A stretch of 44,199 nt of DNA from Bacteroidota bacterium (lineage in GTDB: Bacteria; Bacteroidota; Bacteroidia; Bacteroidales; JAAUTT01), in the NCBI GenBank assembly GCA_020048915.1, contig JAIFLU010000005.1:1-44199 (forward strand), given 5' to 3'. The stretch's first letter is position 1; the number at the start of each line of letters is the position of its first letter. Below the pieces are notes generated by a model. It was not told the DNA's origin. It made no database searches and worked only from the letters and a program-made list of their open reading frames with translations. The translations under genes were made by a program, and so were the position numbers. This document shows, piece by piece, positions 36,007 to 43,470 of the stretch.

Positions 36007-36744
36007 ATGGTTGGCAAAAGGGTTTTTATAATTGATGATGAGTTTGATATCCGCGAAATACTTCAGTTTAATTTAAAGAAGGAAGGTTTTTTGGTAGAGG
36101 TATTTAGCGATCCTTTAGATGCTATGACCAGGCTTAATATTGCCCCTCCCGATGTGGTGGTTACCGATTGGCTTATGCCCAATATGGATGGTTTGGAAGT
36201 TTGTAAAGCGATTAAGATGAACCCTGCCACGCTTCACATCCCTGTAATTATGATCACCTGCAAAAATGAGGAAATTGATGTAGTTACTGCATTGGAACTG
36301 GGAGCCGATGACTATATGACAAAGCCTTTTGGGATAAAAGAATTGGCTGTTAGAATAAAAAAAATTCTTCGAAAATTCAATCCGCAGCTTATTATTGAAA
36401 CCGGAAAAGCAAGTCTGGAAGACGAACAATCTTTTGGGCAACCGGTAAATCAAATTTCTCATAACGGGCTGGTTATTAATAAGGACACTTACACAGCATT
36501 TTTGAACGACCAAAAACTAAACCTCACTTATGCTGAATTTAAATTATTGGAATTACTGGCCGATAAGCCAGGAAAGGTTTTTACCCGAAGCCAGATTATT
36601 GAACACGATTACGGCAACGATTATTATGTTACCGAGCGAAGTGTAGATGTTAAAATTGTTGGGTTACGCAAAAAGCTGGGCAAAAGTGAGAAAATGATCG
36701 AGACTATTCGTTCAGTGGGGTACAAGTTTAACGAAACAGCTTAG
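36007..36744 (+). CDS. OmpR/PhoB-family response regulator divergent from susC
   Basis: 245 aa. Receiver with acidic residues IDDE (9-12), phospho-acceptor Asp54 in VVTDWLMPNMDG, Thr84 in MITCKN and Lys106 in MTKPF. The winged helix begins near residue 150 (LNLTYAEFKLLELLADKPGK, VTERSVDVKIVGLRKKLG, ETIRSVGYKFNE). OmpR-class factors bind direct repeats of about 11 bp, which is just what the susC and phnX promoters carry, so it is the best candidate regulator of the locus. No kinase adjoins it; the kinases at 38997 and 40194 are the nearest in the window. It resembles the regulator at 25096 in design but differs clearly in the linker and in several receiver positions. Confidence 0.9.
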   Translation: MVGKRVFIIDDEFDIREILQFNLKKEGFLVEVFSDPLDAMTRLNIAPPDVVVTDWLMPNMDGLEVCKAIKMNPATLHIPVIMITCKNEEIDVVTALELGADDYMTKPFGIKELAVRIKKILRKFNPQLIIETGKASLEDEQSFGQPVNQISHNGLVINKDTYTAFLNDQKLNLTYAEFKLLELLADKPGKVFTRSQIIEHDYGNDYYVTERSVDVKIVGLRKKLGKSEKMIETIRSVGYKFNETA

Positions 36745-37119
36745 AAACTGTTTAAATTTAGCACAGAGATGTAATTAATAGTAAAAGAGTAGAGAAGATA
36801 TATAGCAAAGAGCAACCTAATCCATGTTGTTTTATGAGAAGACACAGAGAGCACATAGGGGAAATCGCCAGCGATTTCAAAAACTCTGTGCTCTCTGTGC
36901 TTTCTCAATACCCCTAATTTATTTAATAGCATTATTTCTCAAGGAGCTGAATTTTTTTTGAGATCGAAACGGCTTCTCTGTGTTAAAAATGAATTTTGTT
37001 CCATTTTTAACCATCTTATGGTCGCTCATGAAAGAATTCATAATTATTTAAAACTATTCTAAGTAAGGGTTAAGATTTGAGTTGGACATTTGCAATAAAT
37101 AAAAACCAAAATCGCGAAC
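36745..37119. other. Intergenic region with nested inverted repeat
   Basis: About 375 bp without a credible gene. Main content is the nested palindrome at 36836-36907. The last 100 bp should hold the promoter for the 212-aa gene; no clear elements are seen. Confidence 0.5.
36836..36907. repeat. Nested inverted repeat (CTCTGTG-type element)
   Basis: Outer stem CACAGAGAGCACA (36843-36855) pairs perfectly with 36887-36899, with GAGAA/TTCTC extending it; inside is GAAATCGC-CA-GCGATTTC (36861-36878). A copy-like CTCTGTGTT follows near 36977. The CTCTGTG wording resembles dispersed intergenic repeats of Bacteroidota; a structured small RNA is also possible. Confidence 0.65.
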
Positions 37120-37758
37120 ATGAAAAAAATTATTTTATCCACCATATTACCGGTTATATTTCTGGGATTTATAACTGCTGGTCCCGATGGAGAATCAAAA
37201 GTATCGGGGAGTGAAACAAAATCTGCCAAAAGAACCGTACTCATTATCGGTCTGAAAGAAGGGAACCTTACTTCGAACTATTATATGGCTGCAAATATTG
37301 CCGAAAGAACTTCTATTGCTACCGATAGTATAACAGAAGTATTTAGCCGGGAAATTACCGAAAGTATTACTAAAAACAGAAATACCCGTTTTGAATTTGT
37401 CCATACCAATTCCACCAAGGAAACTATTAATGTTTTGTCGCAAATTCAGTTTAAGTATGATAAGGAAATGATGGTGTCGGATTTGTCGGAATTGAAAGAT
37501 GCTGATTTTCATAAATTGCTCGATACATACAAAGCCGATTATGTATTAATCCTCGACCATTATTATTTGAAATACGAAGGAGGAAGCAATCTGTTTCACA
37601 TGGTGAATTATGATATTTATAACCGTAATAAAAAGAATATTGTTGCCGGTAAAACCTACTTTAATACTCCTGAGCTCATGCCGTTAGTCAATTACGAAAA
37701 GAAATACGAAAAAACAGGCAGTAAAATTTTGGATCAACTGAATAAAGCTGCAGAATAA
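37120..37758 (+). CDS. Secreted hypothetical protein
   Basis: 212 aa, not recognised. Signal peptide MKKIILSTILPVIFLGFITA. The mature part looks like a mixed alpha/beta domain: KRTVLIIGLKEGNLTSNYYM, DSITEVFSREITESI, YKADYVLILDHYYLKYEGG, HMVNYDIYNRNKKNIVAGKT. The pattern of an enzyme-like or CsgG-like 'determine function over parameter' fold (short conserved VLIIG, then DYVLILDH and YDIYN) is suggestive only. It has a strong terminator and no close neighbours, so it appears monocistronic. Confidence 0.75.
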   Translation: MKKIILSTILPVIFLGFITAGPDGESKVSGSETKSAKRTVLIIGLKEGNLTSNYYMAANIAERTSIATDSITEVFSREITESITKNRNTRFEFVHTNSTKETINVLSQIQFKYDKEMMVSDLSELKDADFHKLLDTYKADYVLILDHYYLKYEGGSNLFHMVNYDIYNRNKKNIVAGKTYFNTPELMPLVNYEKKYEKTGSKILDQLNKAAE

Positions 37759-37793
37759 TTTAGTCTCTTTACCTTCCGTTCTATATCTCCCTG

Positions 37794-37825
37794 TGCTGTT
37801 CCCGATTCCGGGGGCAGCATTTTTT
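37794..37825 (+). terminator. Rho-independent terminator
   Basis: A 10-bp stem with two G-U pairs (37794-37803 with 37810-37819) and loop GATTCC, followed by six T. Ends the 212-aa gene. Confidence 0.85.
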
Positions 37826-38157
37826 CTTTTAGGGGTAATTGTGTTTTGAAATTCCCAAGAGTGTTTGATGAATTATTGATTCAACATTCGTGCTGTTGAA
37901 TAATTATACGGGTATTATTTTGCATTTTTTATGATGTCATCTGAAGTAGAAATAAGCGAGTAAAATGGTGGGGAGGGATATGTTAAACCTAATTGTATTG
38001 GTTTTAATCATAATAATATCAATGAAATGACTGTTTTTTCAAAATTTAAGATTAACTTTATATACATCGCTTTAACTCACACTATATTTACAAAATGTTA
38101 ACAAGATCTTAACATTGATCACGTACTTAAAATTTGACACTTTCATTTTAATAAATT
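37826..38157. other. Intergenic region upstream of the 243-aa gene
   Basis: No gene is seen. It contains GTTAAC and CTTAAC (38097 and 38108) with an 11-bp step, and two further TTTAA cores near 38046 and 38072. These could be a regulator site for the gene at 38158. Confidence 0.45.
38097..38113 (+). promoter_or_regulatory. GTTAAC/CTTAAC repeat upstream of the 243-aa gene
   Basis: Two TTAAC units 11 bp apart, also readable as a dyad because GTTAAC is palindromic. About 45 bp before the start codon. Confidence 0.35.
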
Positions 38158-38889
38158 ATGAAAAAGATAGAAAATCCGATTGAAAAAGTTGAAATGTATC
38201 AAAACATTATCAATCTGTTTCAGAAAAATACCACCTTAACTTCCCTGGGGGATTTTAATAAAGGATTGGCAAAATTAATTGATAACCAGGCCGAATTGGA
38301 TGTGCTTCTGGTTATTTATAAAAAAGATATCACTGCTATCCTCCAAAATAAAGAGATATCGAAAAAGGAATTAGCCCAATTGCTGCATCAGGTTGCTGGC
38401 ATTTTAAAACTTTCGGCTTTTGCACGAAAGAATAAAAAATTAGAAAAAAAACTTGATTTTCTTCCTAAGGATTTGGAATTGACAAGCGATAAAAAGCTCA
38501 TAAAGCAAGCACAAAAGATTCTTTTCATGGTCAATAAAATTGGAGGATACTCGATTGCTAATATGCTGAATATTTCGATAAAGCAGTTGAACAAAAAATC
38601 GCAGAACGCCAAGCAACTTTCAGATGAGTTTGGTTTGACCCCAAGTAAGATAAAACAGCTAGAGGATTCGAATAATGTTTTTATGCAAAATATTATCCTG
38701 GCGGACAAAGAAGCCGACAATATGAAGGAGGCTTTAAAAGATATCCGGAAGATTTGTAAAAAGAACGATTCCTTATTGAAAAAGAAAATGGATAAGTTCG
38801 TTGCTGTTTATGAAAAGCCTGGATCTAGCTTTTTAAAAGCGTATGCAAAACTTCGGGCAAAAAAAGAAGAAACTGAAAAAGAGAAATAA
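38158..38889 (+). CDS. Alpha-helical, lysine-rich hypothetical protein
   Basis: 243 aa, not recognised. No signal peptide or membrane helix. It is almost wholly helical and very rich in Lys (for example KNKKLEKKLDFLPKDLEL, KKNDSLLKKKMDKFVAVYEK). A segment NMLNISIKQLNKKSQNAKQL followed by FGLTPSKIKQLEDSN has a faint helix-turn-helix look, but I would not call DNA binding from it. Possible phased TTAAC sites upstream link it to the other candidate Pho-type genes. Its strong positive charge would suit binding of an acidic partner (nucleic acid or polyphosphate); that is speculation. Confidence 0.7.
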   Translation: MKKIENPIEKVEMYQNIINLFQKNTTLTSLGDFNKGLAKLIDNQAELDVLLVIYKKDITAILQNKEISKKELAQLLHQVAGILKLSAFARKNKKLEKKLDFLPKDLELTSDKKLIKQAQKILFMVNKIGGYSIANMLNISIKQLNKKSQNAKQLSDEFGLTPSKIKQLEDSNNVFMQNIILADKEADNMKEALKDIRKICKKNDSLLKKKMDKFVAVYEKPGSSFLKAYAKLRAKKEETEKEK

Positions 38890-38996
38890 AAAGTATATTT
38901 CATTTGTATTTAACTTTCAGGAATAATTATTTCAGAACAAAAAGAAAGTTAGAGCCGTAAGTTAAAGCATTTTAAAAGTATCGAACTTTACTGTCT

Positions 38997-40163
38997 TTAT
39001 TTTGTGTGGATTCCCGGTTCCAAGGGAATCTTCACAAAAAAAGTACTTCCTTTCCCTGGTTCAGTTGACAGCGAAATTTCGCCTTTAATTTTATCCATAA
39101 TTTTTTTTATTGTAAATAATCCTATCCCGGTTGAAGGTTCACTTCCTGTTGGCTTTGCACTTAAACGCTGGAATTTGCCAAACATTTTTTCCCTGTCGGT
39201 TTCATCAAAACCTGGCCCCTGATCTTTAATACTTATCGTAATATTTTTGCTGTCTTGCTGAAGTAAGACAAGTATGATTTTACCTTTTTCGGAATACTTT
39301 ACAGCATTAGAGATCAGATTTTCAATTACTTCAGTGATTTTTAGTTTATCCGAAACGATTTTTAAAGAATTGACCTCGCTTTCAAATACCAGATATTGCC
39401 CTTTTACAGCGGCCGAATGTTTAAAATTATTGATAATAGCAGTTAATGTTTCCTGAATATCAAATTCTGTAAACGACAATTCAAATTCGATAGCATCGTT
39501 AATTGCAGAAACCAAGAAACTATTGACCATTTCTTCCATTTGAACAGCTGCCTTATTTATAATTTGGGCATATGGTTTAAAACTATCGCTGCTATCGGGG
39601 AGCTCACTTATTAAGCCAGAAAATCCTAAAATTGCGCCTATGGGGTTGCGTAAATCGTGAGCCGCAATTGCCAATACTTCTTTCTTGAATTCGTTGGCTT
39701 GTTTAAGCATCTCGTTCATTAATAGGAGAATGGCATTTTGAGCATGTAAAAGATCATAAAAATCGAGTAGCTTATAATCATTTTGTCCACAACGGACAAT
39801 AATAGGCTCATACCGTTCCATATGTGATCTGTTTAATGCAATATTTGCTGCATTAATTATGGTAACAGTGGAATCCAGAAAAAGGTGCTGATCGGATGAA
39901 CCCGGTTCGAAAAAAAACTCAATTTTTCGTTTGGAAAAAAGATCGAACATAAATTGCTTGCTCATCACCTCAAAGAACTTAGTTCGGGATAACAATCCAT
40001 AGAATTGGCCATTTTTGCTTAAAATGATGCCTGGTATGCTTTTTTCTTCATCAAAAAAAGCATACACTTTCATTAGCTCATCAGAAGTATTAAGATTAGC
40101 TTCTATTAACCTTAAATCGCCTAATGTCGAATTAATATGCAGCTCACTTTTCCCTGGTTCCAT
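38997..40163 (-). CDS. Soluble sensor histidine kinase with CBS-like N-terminal pair
   Basis: 388 aa, no membrane helix. Residues 15-145 hold two halves resembling CBS motifs: IPGIILSKNGQFYGLLSRTK then FEVM, and EPIIVRCGQNDYKLLDFYDL then LHAQN. HisKA follows with phospho-acceptor His169 in IAAHDLRNPIGAILG, and HATPase_c with N-box (ENLISNAVKYS), G1 (DQGPGFD) and G2 (STGIGLFTIKKI). It should phosphorylate a separate response regulator; none is adjacent, and the orphan regulators at 25096 and 36007 are candidates. It lies 30 bp after the hybrid kinase on the same strand, so the two are probably one operon. CBS-like sensing often reports nucleotides; the signal is unknown. Confidence 0.88.
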   Translation of the reverse strand: MEPGKSELHINSTLGDLRLIEANLNTSDELMKVYAFFDEEKSIPGIILSKNGQFYGLLSRTKFFEVMSKQFMFDLFSKRKIEFFFEPGSSDQHLFLDSTVTIINAANIALNRSHMERYEPIIVRCGQNDYKLLDFYDLLHAQNAILLLMNEMLKQANEFKKEVLAIAAHDLRNPIGAILGFSGLISELPDSSDSFKPYAQIINKAAVQMEEMVNSFLVSAINDAIEFELSFTEFDIQETLTAIINNFKHSAAVKGQYLVFESEVNSLKIVSDKLKITEVIENLISNAVKYSEKGKIILVLLQQDSKNITISIKDQGPGFDETDREKMFGKFQRLSAKPTGSEPSTGIGLFTIKKIMDKIKGEISLSTEPGKGSTFFVKIPLEPGIHTK

Positions 40164-40193
40164 GAATAATCTGATTACGTGATAACATACCTG

Positions 40194-42143
40194 TTATATA
40201 TAAACAGATATTTTACTTATTAACTCCTCTTTATAAATTGGTTTTGTTACATAGTTATCACAGCCTGCTTCAAATGCTTTTTCTTTTTCATTCACCAGGG
40301 CATTTGCAGTTTGCGCTATAATTGGCATGTCGGGGTACATACTTTTTATCTTTCTGGTAACTGTATATCCATCCATATCGGGCAGTCTGATATCCATGAG
40401 TACAAAATCGATATCCATAAAATTTTCAACTATTTCCAATGCCTCTTTTCCGCTTTTTGCCCATAAAACATTTAAATCCAAAGGACCCAAAATAGCTTTC
40501 AGCAGTAAATAATTAATTTCAAAATCTTCAACAATCAGGCAGCTTTTAGTTTTGGCTTTGCCAGGTTGCATGGCACACCTTTTATCTATCAAAACTGAAT
40601 CATCTTCGATAGCAGGAAGGGTAAAATAAAACGTTGTACCGGCTCCAATTTCTGATTGTAACCATATTTCTCCTCCGAGCATGTTTACAAATGATTTTGT
40701 AATTCTTAATCCCAGCCCGGTACCACCATATTCCACAGCAGTATTTATTTCTGCCTGACGAAAAGACTCAAATATTTTTTCATAATTGTCAGGTGAAATA
40801 CCAATTCCCGTATCTCTGACAGTAAATTCAATAAATCCATCCTTTAATTCACACCCTAATTCTATATATCCGGTTGATGTAAATCGAATAGCATTATCCA
40901 CCAGATTTTTAAGAATTTGATTAAGCTTTTCTTTGTCGGTAATTAGGGCTAAATCTTTCTTTAATGGATTTCTGATTTTTATTTCCAATCCTTTTTTAAA
41001 CATTGCTTCCTTTTGTAAATAAGCAATTTTGTTTAATAAACCAGCGATATTGACAGGTGTTTTATGGATTGTTACCTGACCAGTTTCAATTTTGGCGATT
41101 TCCAAAATATCGTTTATAACATCCAAAAGATTATTGCAGCAACTGTTAATTATAGTAACGTATTCATTCTTCGACTCCTGCGAAAGGTTATTGTGTGAAA
41201 GCAACTGTGAAAAACCCAGTATACCATTCATAGGGGTACGAATCTCATGGCTCATATTTGATAAAAATGCCGATTTTAACCGATCCGACTCTTCTGCTTT
41301 TTCCTTTGCTTTTATTAACTCTTTTTCAACCTTTTTTTGGTCGGAAATATCCTGTACAATGCCATATATTTTTTTCTCAAAAACATCATATTCAGCCATT
41401 GAATGGATGTATACCACTTCATTGTCGGAATTTCTCAGAATTTCAAATTCAATATCGTATTTCTCGCCAAGAGTGATTAATTCTGAGAACATTTTATCAA
41501 GTTGCGGACGATATTTCTGTAGGGGCAAATTTTGGATTTCGGTTAGGGAAAGCTCACGTTCGCCAACTCCGTAAATAATTCTGGTGCCATGCGACCCCCA
41601 TATTTTTTTACTCTTCAGGTCATATTCCCAATAACCAATTTTTGCGATAGATTCGGCCCTATTTAAAAGTGTTTTATGGTTCTGAAGTTCCCGCATAGTT
41701 TGCTGGTAGAGCGAAATGTCTTTAAATACTATTAGTATATGACCAGCCCTCATCGAATTGAGCAAACAGCATTTAATCTCGACCGGAATCCTTTTACCAG
41801 CCTTGTCAATAATAATTCCTTCCCAATGAACACGGTTTTTAATAAGCGATAAATTAAAGTTTTTTATTGCCAGTGGAATAGTATCATGGGCAAATATTTC
41901 CAGCGGATTTTTTTGCATTAACTCTTCTCTACTGTAGCCTAAGTGGTTGCATAAATGGGCATTTACTTCTATAAAATTAATTCCGGCATTATCTTTCATT
42001 TGCCCGATAAAGGCAGGTTCATGATAATTCTTAAGCAAAATTTTTTGAGAATATTGGTTTAAATGTGAACTAATATTTGTCCTGTTATATACTGTTGCAA
42101 ATCCACTATTTCGCTCTGCTTCTTCTATAAATTTATAATTCAT
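40194..42143 (-). CDS. Soluble hybrid histidine kinase: PAS-PAS-HisKA-HATPase-REC
   Basis: 649 aa, no membrane segments. A PAS domain at about 40-150 (FIEVNAHLCNHLGYSREELM) and a second PAS/PAC at about 165-270 (IGYWEYDLKSKKIWGS) are followed by HisKA with the His in SNMSHEIRTPMNGILGFS near 300, HATPase_c (NLVDNAIRFT, DTGIGI, GTGLGL) and a receiver from about 532 with phospho-acceptor Asp in FVLMDIRLPDMDG and Lys in VTKPI. There is no output domain, so it must pass phosphate on, possibly through an Hpt protein encoded elsewhere. It precedes the CBS-like kinase by 30 bp. The signal is unknown. Confidence 0.92.
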   Translation of the reverse strand: MNYKFIEEAERNSGFATVYNRTNISSHLNQYSQKILLKNYHEPAFIGQMKDNAGINFIEVNAHLCNHLGYSREELMQKNPLEIFAHDTIPLAIKNFNLSLIKNRVHWEGIIIDKAGKRIPVEIKCCLLNSMRAGHILIVFKDISLYQQTMRELQNHKTLLNRAESIAKIGYWEYDLKSKKIWGSHGTRIIYGVGERELSLTEIQNLPLQKYRPQLDKMFSELITLGEKYDIEFEILRNSDNEVVYIHSMAEYDVFEKKIYGIVQDISDQKKVEKELIKAKEKAEESDRLKSAFLSNMSHEIRTPMNGILGFSQLLSHNNLSQESKNEYVTIINSCCNNLLDVINDILEIAKIETGQVTIHKTPVNIAGLLNKIAYLQKEAMFKKGLEIKIRNPLKKDLALITDKEKLNQILKNLVDNAIRFTSTGYIELGCELKDGFIEFTVRDTGIGISPDNYEKIFESFRQAEINTAVEYGGTGLGLRITKSFVNMLGGEIWLQSEIGAGTTFYFTLPAIEDDSVLIDKRCAMQPGKAKTKSCLIVEDFEINYLLLKAILGPLDLNVLWAKSGKEALEIVENFMDIDFVLMDIRLPDMDGYTVTRKIKSMYPDMPIIAQTANALVNEKEKAFEAGCDNYVTKPIYKEELISKISVYI

Positions 42144-42215
42144 AAGGATTGTTTTTGGGTAGAAACCATAAAATATACTGTATTTTCTTAGTTATTAGAA
42201 GTATGCAGTTTATTT

Positions 42216-42737
42216 TTAATTACTATTCTTCACGTAACGAACGGAGAACCCCTGGGATTTGGTTGAATAGGTTAACGTTGCAATGCTGCTTTCGGATGTC
42301 AGATAAACAAACCATGCATTATCCTTATCAACCGCAGTGGCTGTCCAATAAGCGCCATAGCTGTCCAAAAGCCTGTAGTTCCCAACGCCTGCAATTCCGC
42401 CCAGTTTAGCATTAAAGCTGCTTCCTCCAACTATTTTAAGGCTTTTACCAGCTTTGTCTTCTCCGCCTAATTCCAAAAGCAGATTATCCCACTCTTTTTG
42501 TGTTGGCAGGTGCCAACCTTTTGGGCAAAACTTTATTGCAGCCTCCCTGGTGTATAGTCTGCCATACTTTGCTTCCATTGCTGGGTTTTCTTCATATGCC
42601 CAGCTTCCGGGAACCTTAACACTCAGATTTGAAGCCATCCATATTTGATTGCCAATTTTAACGGTTTTAAATTCTTGCGCACTCACCGATCCGATCAATA
42701 AGAATAAACCCAATAGATTTCCAAATAACGTTTTCAT
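42216..42737 (-). CDS. Secreted FISUMP-domain protein
   Basis: 173 aa. Signal peptide MKTLFGNLLGLFLLIGSVSAQ. The rest is one Fibrobacter succinogenes major paralogous domain: VKIGNQIWMASNLSV at the start, YGRLYTREAA, CPKGWHLPTQKEWDNLLLEL in the middle, then AYWTATAVDKDNAWFVYLTS and GFSVRYVKN at the end. It is full length for a single-domain member. The domain is common in exported Bacteroidota proteins and related to C-lectin-like folds; its function is not established. The gene starts the leftward run ahead of the hybrid kinase (72-bp gap), but co-transcription is uncertain. Confidence 0.9.
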   Translation of the reverse strand: MKTLFGNLLGLFLLIGSVSAQEFKTVKIGNQIWMASNLSVKVPGSWAYEENPAMEAKYGRLYTREAAIKFCPKGWHLPTQKEWDNLLLELGGEDKAGKSLKIVGGSSFNAKLGGIAGVGNYRLLDSYGAYWTATAVDKDNAWFVYLTSESSIATLTYSTKSQGFSVRYVKNSN

Positions 42738-43062
42738 AATTTTAGCTTAGTTTTAATTTTCGGGCAATTCTACGACAGCCTAATTGGAAGGTTTGTTAGA
42801 TAATATTAAGTGTATCTTAATTATTATATTTGACAAACTATGGGCTTCAAAATCAGAAATTAAGAAATAAAATTTCGAAAACACATCGCATCTATCCATC
42901 TATAATTACACAGAAAATTTATCGATAAATAAATGTTATAATAACACCATTATTATTTTACAGAATTACATTTACGGCATAGAAAAACAGTATCCATTGT
43001 AAACTTAGTTATTAAAAAATACAGTTAGTTTGCAGTTAGTTAAGTTAGTAGTTGTAGTTTGT

Positions 43063-43095
43063 AAAAGAGTTCTTCGTGAGAAAAACTCTTTTTTT
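43063..43095 (+). terminator. Rho-independent terminator with no obvious upstream gene
   Basis: AAAAGAGTT (43063-43071) pairs with AACTCTTTT (43084-43092), followed by more T. Upstream plus-strand sequence is non-coding, pointing to a possible short non-coding transcript. Confidence 0.65.
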
Positions 43096-43247
43096 GTTTT
43101 TATAACTATTTGCGATCAATCGGAATTTCTATGGATTTTTAATTTAATAATTGAATTTCTTATGCTAAAAGAATATAACAACAATAATGATAACAGGTCA
43201 ATAATTAAGAAAAGTAATGTGGCTGTTTAAAAGTTAGTTAATTATCT

Positions 43248-43271
43248 CATTTTGACTCCGCTCAATGTAAC
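43248..43271. repeat. Degenerate dispersed repeat, inverted relative to 6486-6512
   Basis: The reverse complement has CATTGAGCGGAGTCAAAATG, matching the core of the repeat near 6490 with a few differences. Confidence 0.45.
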
Positions 43272-43470
43272 AATTAATTGATTTATAACGGTTAGGTTAA
43301 AAAATCGAAGGATTACTCCATTTTTAAAAGCTTCAAGTTTATAACTTACAATCTTTTTTTTGAATTATTGTCCCTCCCAATTTTTCCGGTTTATCTCCTA
43401 TTTGTCAATAAATATCAGTGATTTTGGAATGAACCAACTTAAGATTTAAAAACCTAAAGCAAAGTCATAT

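Larger units (their letters stand above)
42738..43470. other. Long intergenic region with hairpin and repeat
   Basis: About 730 bp of very AT-rich DNA. It holds repeated AGTTAGTT units (43023-43058), a terminator hairpin (43063-43095) and a diverged dispersed repeat (43248-43271). The terminator is not preceded by an annotated gene on its strand, so it may end a small RNA. A 66-codon frame at 43030-43230 spans the terminator and is not credible. Confidence 0.5.

Noticed and set aside
38158..38889. Second CHAD-domain protein
   Set aside because: Helical and lysine-rich, but it lacks the repeated H..R...K.LR and LG..hDl motifs.
43030..43230. 66-codon plus-strand ORF
   Set aside because: It crosses a clear terminator hairpin, is very AT-rich and shows no recognisable protein features.
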